DNA of 60,000 bases from NCBI GenBank assembly GCA_950295325.1, contig OX485808.1, positions 30,030,527 through 30,090,526 of the forward strand. The letters run 5' to 3'. Below the pieces are notes generated by a model. It searched no databases. It was given only the letters and a program-made list of their open reading frames with translations, and was not told where the DNA came from. This DNA comes from Polytrichum commune. Its lineage: Eukaryota > Streptophyta > Polytrichopsida > Polytrichales > Polytrichaceae. This document shows, piece after piece, positions 50,301-60,000 of this stretch. The number at the start of each line of letters is the position of its first letter. The stretch's first letter is position 1. Position numbers and translations under genes: made by a program.

Positions 50301-52021
50301 ATTATCAATGGAGGAGAATTTATTTATCATTTGGTATTTGAAGTCCTGCATGTGATCAAAACAATCATTTGAATGCATGTTAGATATGAACATGTGATTT
50401 CCAAAACATATCATGACCAGTGTCTGCACCAAGAGTTTGGGTCGATCGACCCAAACTAAAAAAACATGACTGCAACAAGAGTTTGGGTCGATCGACCCAA
50501 ACTAAAAAAACATGACTGCAACAAGAGTTTGGGTCGATCAACCCAAACTAAAAAAAACATGACTGCAACAAGACTTTGGGTCGAGCGACCCAAACTAAAA
50601 AACATGACTGCAACAAGAGTTTGGGTCGAGCGACCCAAAATACACAAATAAAGCTGCAAAAGGAGTTTGGGTCGATCGACCCAAACAATACTCACCTCCC
50701 ACTTGGGATTCTTGTCCTTTGCATTCTCCCTCTCCTTGGGAGGCCTACCATAGAACTCCCACACCTCCCGCGAGGCCATGATATTCCTTATCCAGGAAGC
50801 TTGGTAGGCCCTTTTCTTATTCCCCATGTTAAAGTAACGGGAGATGTCGCTCAGTCGGGTCTCATCGTCAGACCACACCACCAGTGCCTTCCACACCTTC
50901 AACTTCTCCTTCTGATGGTTGGGATCGTCCCATTCAGTCATCAGTTGGATTTTCTTGGAAGCCTCAACGCTGTGTTGGCCGTCTATGAGCCAAAAATCGC
51001 CTTTCTGAATTGTCGCCCACATTTGAGGGGTAGGCATTTTCTTCAGTCCCTGGGGCATCACTACAATGGTTTGCCTGTCGTCTTTGAATTGTTCGCTAAC
51101 GATCTGCGCGATTATCCAATCGACGTAGGCGTCTTCTTTTGCTCGGACACATTTTTCTGGTGGCGCGAGATGACACTGACTGATGTTCACGTCGAATTTG
51201 AAATCCCTGCCCATGAAAAAGCAATGGGAGCACTTGGTCGTGAAATTGTTCACGATTTTTTGGATCTCCCCTGCATCCACTTCCTGCCCTGGCTTCGGCA
51301 TGCGCAATTCTGGAGAGACTGGCTCGTCAGTCATCACAGATGACTCTCTCGCCCTCTTGGAGGGAGTTGTTTGGCGGCTGCCAGAAGGCGTAGGAGTCTG
51401 GCTATCCGCCGGTGTCTCCGATGGAGTGGTTCGTCTTGAGCTAGCCGGGACTGGTTGCGGCATCCTCACTGATTGAGGCCTTGACGACCCTGCACCTTCC
51501 TCAGTGGGTACCTTCCGCCTGACGGCTTGCTGAGACTTCGTTTTGCTCTGCAGGGCTTTGTTGAGCACGCTGATTGCATGCTTTAGTTTCGTAAACCGGC
51601 TCGAGACCTTTGTGTTCGATGTACTGGCATCGATGAAAATTGTCTCGGGTTTGATTACGTCAGGTTCGACACATGACTCCCTTGCATATGTAGCGTCAAA
51701 GGGTTCGACGAACTGGTGCAGAAACATATGAGCATTCTGCACAGCGTTGTTCTCAAGGATGACGTCTGCGTAGTCTCCAAAAGACTGGACCGACGCCACC
51801 TCCCATCCCGTAAGAGTCGCCCAGGTATGTTTTTCCACGGTCCCTACTTTGACAACGAATATCAGTTTGTAAATGGAGGTTTTTACTACTTGAATTGACC
51901 AGGCGAGGACAAGCCCGTCCTTAGGGACATATGAGTCATCCTGAGGTGTTTCGTGCTCCTGCCATAACACGTCTGGCGCAAGCATGAACCACCTTTCTCC
52001 TGGTCTTTTCTTTGGGGCCAT
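47399..52021 (-). CDS. ParB-like / DNA-methyltransferase-like protein, three exons
   Basis: Exons 50696–52021, 49014–50345 and 47411–48895 (donor GAG|GTAACA; read through, the frame stops at 47399), all phase 0: 1,381 residues. The ATG at 52021 directly follows a strong acceptor (TTCTTTGCAG), so an upstream noncoding exon is likely. Exon 1: unknown N-terminal domain, Ser/Thr/Pro linker, then a segment with WLIDGQHSVEA (residues ~345–355) resembling the DGxHR box of the ParB/sulfiredoxin superfamily. Exon 2 ends with VFGGSKPLYAAM, continued by LGLNIYSYIEDSDLQFY, which resembles motif I of beta-type N4/N6 DNA methyltransferases; the expected DPPY is not visible. Exon 3: acidic and Pro-rich. Domain calls are from motifs only. 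Confidence 0.55.
50435..50686. repeat. 46-bp tandem array of the palindrome in intron 1
   Basis: Six palindromes at 45–47-bp spacing, separated by TAAAAAAACATGACTGCAAC-like spacers. The array fills most of the intron between the first two exons of the ParB/methyltransferase-like gene (50346–50695). Confidence 0.9.
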
Positions 52022-52047
52022 CTGCAAAGAAAGAAGCAAGGATGTTA

Positions 52048-52411
52048 GTTTCGGTCGTTCGACCCAAACTTCTTCACAATAGATTAGATGTCACGTGATG
52101 GAAGGGAAATGTTATGCATCAACGCATTTATTTTTGGATTGTGTCTTGTTATTTTAGAACTTCATTTATATGTTTATGTGGTATTTCGTTATCTTGGGTG
52201 GATTTGCGTTTTATATTGTCATCAAGGATTTCTTGAAAAGTTTATACTGTAGAGGTTGCGTTTGGGTCGACCGACCCAAACAGCAGGATGTGCTTTGGGT
52301 CGATCGACCCAAACTATAGGCTGTGTTTAGGGTTTAGGGACCCAAAGCACATCGTGCTGTTTGGGTCGATCGACCCAAACTATAGGCTGTGTTTGGGTCG
52401 TCTCCCCAAAC
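52048..52411. repeat. Palindrome cluster upstream of the ParB-like gene
   Basis: Five copies, two of them degenerate, within 365 bp upstream of the coding start at 52021. Some alternate with TATAGGCTGTGTT. This is probably the 5' intron or promoter region. Confidence 0.85.
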
Positions 52412-52865
52412 TGTTCTATTTTAATATAGTTTTTTAAACTTGGCATGTAGCATATACAATGCTTATGCATTGTGTATGCTACAACACTGTCAATTAAGAA
52501 ACACATATTGGAACCCCTTGAAAAACAATACCTTTGTTGAGGGTTTCTGTTGTAGTCGTTGCAGATGGTTGCTTTTGAACAAGTGCTCTTCTTCGACTAA
52601 GACAGAATCAGTGAATTCCTATTCGCAGACACGCTAAAACTCACAAACAACTACCAAAGATTTCAAACCTTTCTTGAATCTCTCAATAAACCCACAATCT
52701 CTCACACAACTCCTGAGTCTCTTCAGAATCACTCAAACAACAATTGTAACTCTCAAACAACAACTGAGTCTGTTAAAACAACAACTAAATCTCTCAAAAC
52801 AATAACTAAATCTCTGAAAGCACTTTTGTATCACTTTTGTATCTCTTATAGAACTTCCTAATCTG

Positions 52866-53040
52866 ACAACCACTCACAAGCACTCACATGCACTCATAAG
52901 CACTCATATGCACTCACAAGCCCTCACATGCACTCACAAGCACTCACATGCACTCACAAGCACTCACATGTACTCACAAGCACTCACATGCACTCACAAG
53001 CACTCACATGCACTCACAAGCACTCACATGCACTCATCCG
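52866..53040. repeat. CACTCACAAG/CACTCACATG minisatellite
   Basis: Alternating 10-mers, period 20, about 8–9 periods. The frames across it (HSQALTCTHK repeats) are not considered genes. Preceding sequence 52660–52860 is rich in CTCAAACAACAA words. Confidence 0.9.
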
Positions 53041-53049
53041 CACTTCGAA

Positions 53050-55740
53050 CTCTCGCAAGCACTGCCTAAAGCTCACACAGAATGTTGGAAAACCCTTCAA
53101 CAATCTGGAAAACACTTCAACAATGCTATATATTGCAACACTAGTGCAATCTCCCGCTACAGCAAGAGAAGGGAGGGAAGGAGAAGAAAAAAGGGTGGAG
53201 AAGGAATGTAAAGAAAAGCGCCACCCTGAATCGCCACGGCGCTTCAGGAGAGGCGGCGCTTCCACAAGAGGCGCGGAGCGAAAGGTTGGCGGGAGAGAGA
53301 GAGAGAAAGGAGGAGAATGCTTGGCGGCTGGGGTTTTGTTACCCTCGGGAATTGGCCCCCAACCGCGCGAATAGGGTGCCAACGTGATTAGGGCAGCAAC
53401 GGGAATAGGGTTACGGGGAACCCTAACTCCCATCCCTCTAAGGAGTAAACCCTTAGCGGGTAGTACAATTTTGAATAGACTTTGGAGTAGCCTAAGGTAT
53501 ACATCAAATGAGGTATTCTAAAAAACTAAACCATTTATACAACTAATACATCTTTACAACGCAACTTTATGCTAACACTAATACTTAATTCCTACTTACA
53601 TGACACCATTAACTAAATTTTCCAAACAAGTTGAAGTCATTGGTTTCTCGTTTGTTTGAGCACGTTATAAAAAAAATACAATTACGTGCCAAATACAATA
53701 GACTTTACCATTGATGCCAACAACTCACACAATATGCAATGAATAAAAAAGACAATCCCCACCCCCCAACATGAAATTCGGAAATTGAGGATATTTGAAT
53801 GTGGAGCCTAAATGAATACCTTCCCCAAGTGCATATTGTGAGGGTTTGGAATTGCATGATCTTTATTTCAAAATGCTAACATGCTCAAGTTTTATAGGGT
53901 ATCCCCTAGATATTCACTTTGATGAATCACATAGTCGCCAATAAATCATGGATCGTGATATATGTACTTGGAATGTGATATAAAAGCAAATCGGAGAACC
54001 ACAACATCATATGAAGCCCTTCAAGCAATCATGTTGTTATTGAAGGTTCGCTCCAAGTATATTAGATAATGGCGCAAGACAAACTTGATGTTGTTTGTAT
54101 ATGGAGGTAGCACTGAACAACTACAAGATTTGGGGTTTAGGGTTTAGGAGTCATGGTTATAACATATTAATCTATCCAATATTAACGTACAACATTGACT
54201 TACTGGTGAGAAGAGTCTTATAGGAAGGTTATAGTAAAGATGATGTTGAGTATGTTAAGTTGTTATTTGGGACGTTTAAACGTGATATACTAATTGGTCT
54301 TGTGTTTATTCAAATAGCATTTCATGTTGTGGATGTTATTAGGACTTAGGGGTCTAACTTTGGATGTTTTGCTCCCTTTGATGAATCACATAGTCGCCAA
54401 TAAACTATGGTTCGTGATGTATTTAATATATGGAATGTGATATAAACGTAAATCGGTTAAGCACAACATCAAATGAAGCCATGCAAGCAATCGTGTTGTT
54501 GTTCATTGTTCCCTCCACGTATATTAGATAATGGAGAAAGATATAAGAAATGTTGTTTATATATTAAGAAGAGTCTAATAGGAAGGTTATAGTGACCACA
54601 ATCTTGATAATGTGAATATGTTATTTGGAACGTCTAAACATGATATACTAATTGGTGTATGGTTTAGTCAATACGTATAATTTCATGTTGTGGATGTTAT
54701 AAGGGTTTAGGGTTCAACTTTGGATGTTTTGTTCACACACATTAGTAAGCTTGAAGTGAACTTGAGGATGGATTCAATTAGCATGGAAATATTGAACTAA
54801 AAAGCGACATTGGTAGTTAGTATCCCCTTATCGACGTCCACATACATTCGTCATTGCCACACTTGCATGCGAGAGAAGAGGACAATATTGTAGGGTTTAG
54901 GGTTTAGGGATGACAACATATTATATATAAAAGCTCTTGTCACTTGCATTGTTGCAAATTCAGATTTGGAACAATAAATGAACTTTGTCATGACATAATT
55001 TGATTTCAAAATTAATAATTCCCCTTGCGAGGATCTTCATAACCACTTTAACTATTGTATTTAGTGACTCTTACCATAAGGCGTTACACAATGTTTAGAC
55101 TTCTTTTGTCTACATATTGGTTAATGCCATACCGTAATGTTTGAATTAAAGTAGATCAATATCATCATTTAATATGTATATGATGCATTAGGGTGACATT
55201 GTAGAAGTTTTTGTTTGATCCATATATTAATTTGAGACTAGAGAAAGTCTGAATTTAACGAATATAGTGTTACATACGTTTATCATTGCCACACTTCCAT
55301 GCGAGATAATAGAGCAATGTTCTAGGGTTTAGGGTTTAGGGGAGACAAATAAATAATTTTATTCATCATGACAATGGCCTCAAGCCTTGGAAACTCTCTC
55401 ATAATTGCAGCCTCCAAATGGCCCCAACCCCACCGAAATAGGTTTGCACTTGAAAGCATTGAATGGAGTTGTGGTTGGGTATACATATTGGTTAAAATAT
55501 ACCGTTGTGACACTTGAAAAAATTAATGTGGCCGCCACCCTTCCTCCCAATGTCGTATGTCATATACACACAAAACCAAAAAAAGATTAAATATCATAGA
55601 CTAAATCATATGACGGCTGGGGTATGAGAGGGGCATTGAAAGATGCGCATTTTCTACAATAAACAGAAAACGGGGAATTCTGTCAGGAGGTTTGAAATAA
55701 CAAGGCGAGAAAGGCATCCAATGAGGAAGTCGGGCAAGTG
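53050..55740. other. No gene; two sets of old tandem duplications
   Basis: 53921–54078 and 54382–54540 are diverged copies (GATGAATCACATAGTCGCCAATAA...), followed by similarly duplicated 54220–54350 and 54577–54735. A second pair at 54829–54917 and 55267–55350 ends in TAGGGTTTAGGGTTTAGGG, a short plant-telomere-like run also present near 54127. No coding region is supported. Confidence 0.6.
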
Positions 55741-55751
55741 GAGGTGGATAG

Positions 55752-55759
55752 TATAAAGG
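55752..55759 (+). promoter_or_regulatory. Candidate TATA box
   Basis: TATAAAGG in a GC-richer context, 1.5 kb upstream of the DUF7869-like coding start. A donor-like CGAG|GTTCGT near 55848 would place the palindrome array in a 5' intron. Speculative. Confidence 0.35.
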
Positions 55760-55945
55760 GGCGCACCCCCCAAAAGTTGGTTTCTTTTTGCTCTTCTCCC
55801 ACTCCTGAATTCGTAGAGAGAACTCTTAGTCGGAGCTGTACTTCGAGGTTCGTTCACGCTGCTGTTCATGAAGACCTATCCACAGCATGCAAGTCCGCAG
55901 TGAACTTTGCAATGAGCTGAAATTCCACACACCTCTCAATATCCG

Positions 55946-55998
55946 CTGCATTATATGCCGCATTATACGCCGCATTATATGTTGTATTATACGTCGTT
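55946..55998. repeat. 13-bp tandem repeat
   Basis: Four degenerate copies of GCATTATATGCC(G), directly before the palindrome array. Confidence 0.75.
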
Positions 55999-56009
55999 CG
56001 ACACTAGTG

Positions 56010-57029
56010 TTGGCGGGTTCCAGTCTGACCCTTGTGAGGTTTGGGTCGGTCGACCCAAACCCCTTCACTAGTGTTGGGGGGGGGGCCTACTCTGACCCTT
56101 GTGAGGTTTGGGTCGGTCGACCCAAACCCCTTCACTAGTGTTGGGGGGAGTCTACTCTGACCCTTGTGAGGTTTGGGTCGGTCGACCCAAACCCCTTCAG
56201 TAGTGTTGGGGGGGGGTCTACTCTGACCCTTGTGATGTTTGGGTCGGTCGACCCAAACCCCTTCACTAGTGTTGGGGGGGGTCTACTCTGACCCTTGTGA
56301 GGTTTGGGTCGGTCGACCCAAACCCCTTCACTAGTGTTGGGGGGGGGGGGCCTACTCTGACCCTTGTGAGGTTTGGGTCGGTCGACCCAAACCCCTTCAC
56401 TAGTGTTGGGGGGGGGGGGTCTAGTCTGACCCTTGTGAGGTTTGGGTCGGTCGACCCAAACCCCTACCCCACTGTGGGCGTTTATCGTAAAACCTTTTAG
56501 AAGGTTTGGGTCGGTCGACGCAAACTTTTTCGCACATCGTGAACGAATTGTTAATGGCCCTTACCCAAGGTACTCAGAAGGTTTGGACGGACATAGTAGG
56601 AACCTTATCCCATCATATGTAATGTTTGGGTCGAGCGACCCAAACCTCATCCCAGTGTGGGTGGATTTACACTGTGAAAGTTTGGGTCGACCGACCCAAA
56701 CCCTTTCCCGGTGTGGGTGGACTTACCCTGTGAAAGTTTGGGTCGACCGACCCAAACCCTTTCTGAGTGTGGGTGGGTTTACCCTGTGAAAGTTTGGGTC
56801 GGTCGACCCAAACCCCTTCCCCAGTTTCGGCGGTTGTAGTTGACCATGACAAGGATTGGGTCGGTCGACCCAAAGTTTTCCCCACAGTGTGATGGAATTC
56901 TAAATGGCCCTCAACCCATCATTGTACAAGGTTTGAGTCGGTCGACCGGAACCCGACCCTATCCCACGGGCAAGGTGGGGATGGCCCTCAATCCCTGGTG
57001 CCATAGGGTTTAGGTCGGCTGACCCAAAC
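56010..57029. repeat. Tandem palindrome array upstream of the DUF7869-like gene
   Basis: Seven units of 65–69 bp (56010–56470), each with CACTAGTGTTGGGG, a G-run of variable length, TCTGACCCTTGTGAGG and the palindrome. Eight further, more diverged palindromes follow at 56–120-bp spacing, ending about 200 bp before the coding start at 57230. Confidence 0.93.
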
Positions 57030-57229
57030 TCCCACCCAAAATATTTTGTGGAACATTTTGTGGACTGGCGCATAGTATTGGGAGCTCACATTGCATTTGT
57101 GTTGCAAATGTCTTGATCCTCAGTGTCCCCATTCATCGTGATGTTTTGCATTTTCCAATATTTGATTCTTTTGTACCCTTACGTTGTGTCCATGTTTGTT
57201 GAGATTTCATGTGCATGTGTGTAGGCGTA

Positions 57230-60000
57230 ATGGAAGGAGTTGGTGGAAGAGGGGATTCCTTCTCTGAAGACATGGGCAGCACCCAATCTCTGTCTGGGGA
57301 TGAACTAGACATTGTCGGGGAGGATAGTTTTGATGACAGTGCAGATGAAGGTCATTTGGGGAGTCCTTCGCCATCTGACCCTTTTTGCCCCATTGTGGAA
57401 TGTGCGGGGCTTTCACGAGCTTCATGGGTGAATTTGGATGTGGTACTTGTTAATGACAGTGGAGTTGCTGTGGCGGAGGGTATTTGTCGTAACACACATC
57501 CACAAGATTGCATTGATGAACACCCCCTTGGCACCGAGGACGTTGGAGTTGTTATATTAGAATCACTCGTACATTCGGAAGTCAATCCAACTCATAGGTT
57601 CTCGTTGCGAAGGTGGCCGTTGAGGAATGTGACAATTGAGGGGGTTAGCTTGCGCGACCATGAGCGACGACACGTCCAAATCCAACAGGAGCTCCAAGCA
57701 AACATTCGGCCACGCAAAGGCCTTCGGAAGTACGAAACATTGACACGTCCTACTCCGTCTGCAAATAAGTGTAAACGTCAAAGGTTGCTCTGTGAGGAGT
57801 CTATTAGAGAAGTTGCTACGAAGGATTGTTGTGTACATCGTTGTTGCCAATTGTTCCCAAGAGATAAATTGAAGGCCATCCGTGAAGAAATGTGGCTTGG
57901 AGATTTCCGTCTAAGATCCACCAAAAAACTTGATGTCCATAGGGCGATACATGTGAACGGAGCGGGTCGCAAGGTCATCACCCTTGAGAGCATAGACGTG
58001 TGTTGTACGGCATGGTACACCATTCATGGTGTGTCGAAAGCGGAATTTTATAGACAAGCCGCGTATGCCAATGAAGGCCGCCGTGCCCGTCACCATGGGA
58101 ACATGGGCTTAAAGAAACCAAGAGAAGCAACGAGACAAGCAACAGCCACTTTGGCAACCATCATTGTCCCCCTTGCCGATGCAATGCCGCACAAAACACG
58201 CACACTCGCAACCGGTGAAAAGGTTGTGGAGAAGGTTCTTCCTACAGGCACGAAATGGAAAGACATATTGTTGGACGTAAACGCAGTTGGCGAGAAGGCC
58301 GGGTTGGACCCAATTTCGTTGTCGAAACTGAGTGCTATAAAAAAATCTCACTTTAGCGAATACATCACAAAAAGACGAGGCGACAAATTTGCCCGTTGTT
58401 CCAAATGCGAGAAGTTGAAACGCCTTCGAGATGCACACACGATGGGGACAGAGTCCTATGCCGCACATCAAATGAACTATTTCAAGCATGTGAACATGCA
58501 AGAGGCACACCGTAATGATTACTACACAAATAGAGCTTTGTCCATCTCCAGGCCTTTGGAAGTCCTTACAATCATCCATGACAAGATGGACCATGCCAAA
58601 ACAGCCTCACCATGTTTTGCAAATCGAATCAAAGCCACGGACGGCCTTTTTAAGCTTCCTGTTTCGGTTACAGGTGATTTTGATAACAATTGCATTGCAT
58701 TACCTAAACACAAATTTGTGCGTTTAGGTTTGTACTTGGGGCCATACATGTACATCATGTGAATTTTTTGGTGTTATAGTTGAATATTAAACCATTGGGT
58801 TGCCTTTGCAGGAATGATTGCACATGGACATGGTGATGTCAAATATGCTCATTATGCTCTTGATTTGTATCCGGCGGATTCAAACCACACGATAGGGTCA
58901 TTTGCAAAGCTTTTACGTGATTTGGAGAAACGGCCGTCCTATTCATCAAGATTGTTATTTGAAAACTCGGGATCAACACCTCTATATGAAGCGGTCTTAG
59001 ATGGAAGAGATGTATGCGTGCACTCATTGCCGGAGCCACCAAGTGAAGATGTGATTGCCAAGAAGTTGCCCCCAACTCTGCGTGTCCAATTGGACAATTG
59101 TGCGAAGGACAATAAAAGTAGATATGTTTTTGCATATTGGTCGTTGTTGGTTGCGAAAGGCATTTTCAAGGAGGTTTTTGTGTCCTTTCTATTGGTAGGC
59201 CATACGCACGATGATATTGATGCGTCCTTTGGGCGGTGGAGCATGAAGTTGCGCGAGGAGGATTTTCCAACAATCCCATTGTTGATGAAGTCGTACATGG
59301 ATTTGGAGAACATTCCCGTCATCCCCCATATGATCGAGGAGGTTCCAGACTTCAAGGCATTTATAGAACCGTATATTCGAAGCGGAGCTCACCGATTGAT
59401 CGGGCATACGAAGGCACAACAATTTCGGTTCTACGTGCGTGACGATGGTGTCCCCGCCATGCAATACAAGTTGTTGTGCACATCACAAGACTGGAGCCCG
59501 CCGGAGGGTCTCCTTGTATGGCGTGTTGATGGGGAAGGAAGGACGATGTTGCCTGACGGAGAGCCTAAGCCTTGCAAACCAATACCCATGAAGAATTTGG
59601 AGGACATTTGTAAAGGCATATCAGGCTTCATACAATATTGGGAGAGTTTGAGGGTAGCGGATGTTGGTGGATCGTGTTGGCTTCGTTACGGAAGTTGGAT
59701 ACAATATTGGACACGTGTTCGTGGCGCTTTGGCAAACCTTCATGAAGATACACCCCTTACTTTAAGGCATGGGTTTTGGCCACAAACACGTGTCAATGTA
59801 CAAGCTTCGGAGGCTAGTCTTTTGGGAAATGGAGAGGTTCGAGAGGAGTTTGATGTGGACGACCATTACGTGGGGCCTGCTAGTAGTCGTCCGCCACCAT
59901 CTTTCCGCATTGCAGTGGATTGTCATGAAGGTTATATGCTCATTTTGCGTCCTGGAGATGAGACATATGCAAAGCCAGTGTGGGTGGCAAGAGCTTTGTC
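57230..60000 (+). CDS. DUF7869-like, probably transposon-derived protein, 3' end outside window
   Basis: Exon 1 to 58673 and exon 2 from 58812, joined across a 138-bp GT-AG intron in phase; open to the window edge (about 878 residues so far). ATG 57230 (MEGVGGRG) is preferred over 57209 because a TGTGTGTAG acceptor lies at 57219. N-terminal part: acidic, then basic. Middle: CCVHRCCQLFPRD, a KCEKLKRLRDAH zinc-ribbon-like segment and a YYTNRALSISRPLEVL stretch. Exon 2: QLDNCAKDNKSRYVFAYWSL and FLLVGHTHDDIDASFGRWS, the DNC and GHTHDDID motifs I associate with DUF7869. Two Asp-rich motifs at such spacing suggest an RNase H-fold, transposase-like core, but that is inference. The family name is from memory. 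Confidence 0.7.

Larger units (their letters stand above)
47368..57029. repeat. About 30 dispersed copies of a 22-bp palindrome
   Basis: Arms GTTTGGGTCG and CGACCCAAAC surround two variable bases (GT, AT, AC, AG, GG or TT). Starts: 47368, 47690, 47759, 48964, 50435, 50481, 50527, 50574, 50619, 50665, 52048, 52260, 52293, 52359, 52391, 56039, 56106, 56171, 56237, 56302, 56371, 56440, 56504, 56624, 56680, 56736, 56792, 56854, 56932, 57008. Most are perfect; 50527, 50574, 50619, 52048, 52293, 52391, 56504, 56854, 56932 and 57008 have one to several mismatches. Most copies lie in introns or upstream of genes; 47690 and 47759 lie in coding exon. Confidence 0.95.

Noticed and set aside
50456-50695. 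C-terminal extension with repeated VWVDRPKL peptides
   Set aside because: It is read-through of the 46-bp palindrome array past a clear GAG|GTGAGT donor at 50696; intronic.
52928-53374. 148-codon ORF with HSQALTCTHK repeats
   Set aside because: Made by a 10-bp minisatellite; no other coding signal.
47368-57029. CRISPR or IS-type repeat interpretation of the 22-bp palindromes
   Set aside because: Spacers are themselves repeated, the repeats fall in introns and exons, and the genome is eukaryotic.

Overview
The window looks like nuclear DNA from a streptophyte with a large, repeat-rich genome. The best clue to lineage is a kinase–NB-ARC–LRR (PNL-type) immune receptor, an architecture I know from mosses. 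A moss-like or other non-seed plant is most likely and a charophyte alga is a serious alternative; the sequence alone does not settle it. Genes have introns with ordinary GT-AG sites, host intergenic DNA is AT-rich, and most of the window is mobile DNA of several kinds. Nothing indicates a bacterium, plasmid or organelle.

Layout. 1–6.8 kb: a PNL receptor gene on the + strand, entering from the left edge, whose LRR part is 19 near-identical 144-bp units; a frameshifted LRR tail follows. 7.5–8.4 kb: a truncated foldback element. 8.4–13.3 kb: decayed DNA holding exons of a plastid ferroportin-like (IREG3/MAR1) gene on the - strand with one in-frame stop, a dispersed repeat and a LINE remnant. 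13.3–23.9 kb: mostly featureless AT-rich DNA with one intact foldback element (17166–18431). 23.9–41.3 kb: a pile-up of elements whose ends and target duplications can be read directly. These are a foldback MULE-like element (23915–25479), then a Pack-MULE-like element (25581–29917) carrying four exons of an ARL2/TITAN5 small GTPase, then a piggyBac element (30369–41303, TTAA sites). The piggyBac is itself split by a recent Ty1/copia insertion (34624–40002) with identical 192-bp LTRs.

41.3–45.2 kb is largely empty. 45.2–52.0 kb holds a - strand series of exons: a 1,381-residue predicted protein with a ParB-like DGQH motif and a C-terminal fold resembling an N4/N6 DNA methyltransferase, then an exon with an FCP1/HAD phosphatase-like domain, then two low-complexity exons. 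Intron phases agree across most of them, so they may be one gene. 57.2–60 kb holds a + strand two-exon gene of the DUF7869-like, probably transposon-derived family, running off the right edge.

The most unusual signal is a 22-bp palindrome (arms GTTTGGGTCG and CGACCCAAAC around a variable dinucleotide). It occurs about 30 times between 47.37 and 57.03 kb and nowhere else in the window that I noticed. Copies are concentrated in introns and 5' regions of the ParB/methyltransferase-like gene and in a tandem array just upstream of the DUF7869-like gene. A protein family with a ParB-like motif beside arrays of palindromes recalls ParB–parS or transposase-binding arrays. The two divergent genes and the palindromes may therefore form one mobile or selfish system, but that is inference.
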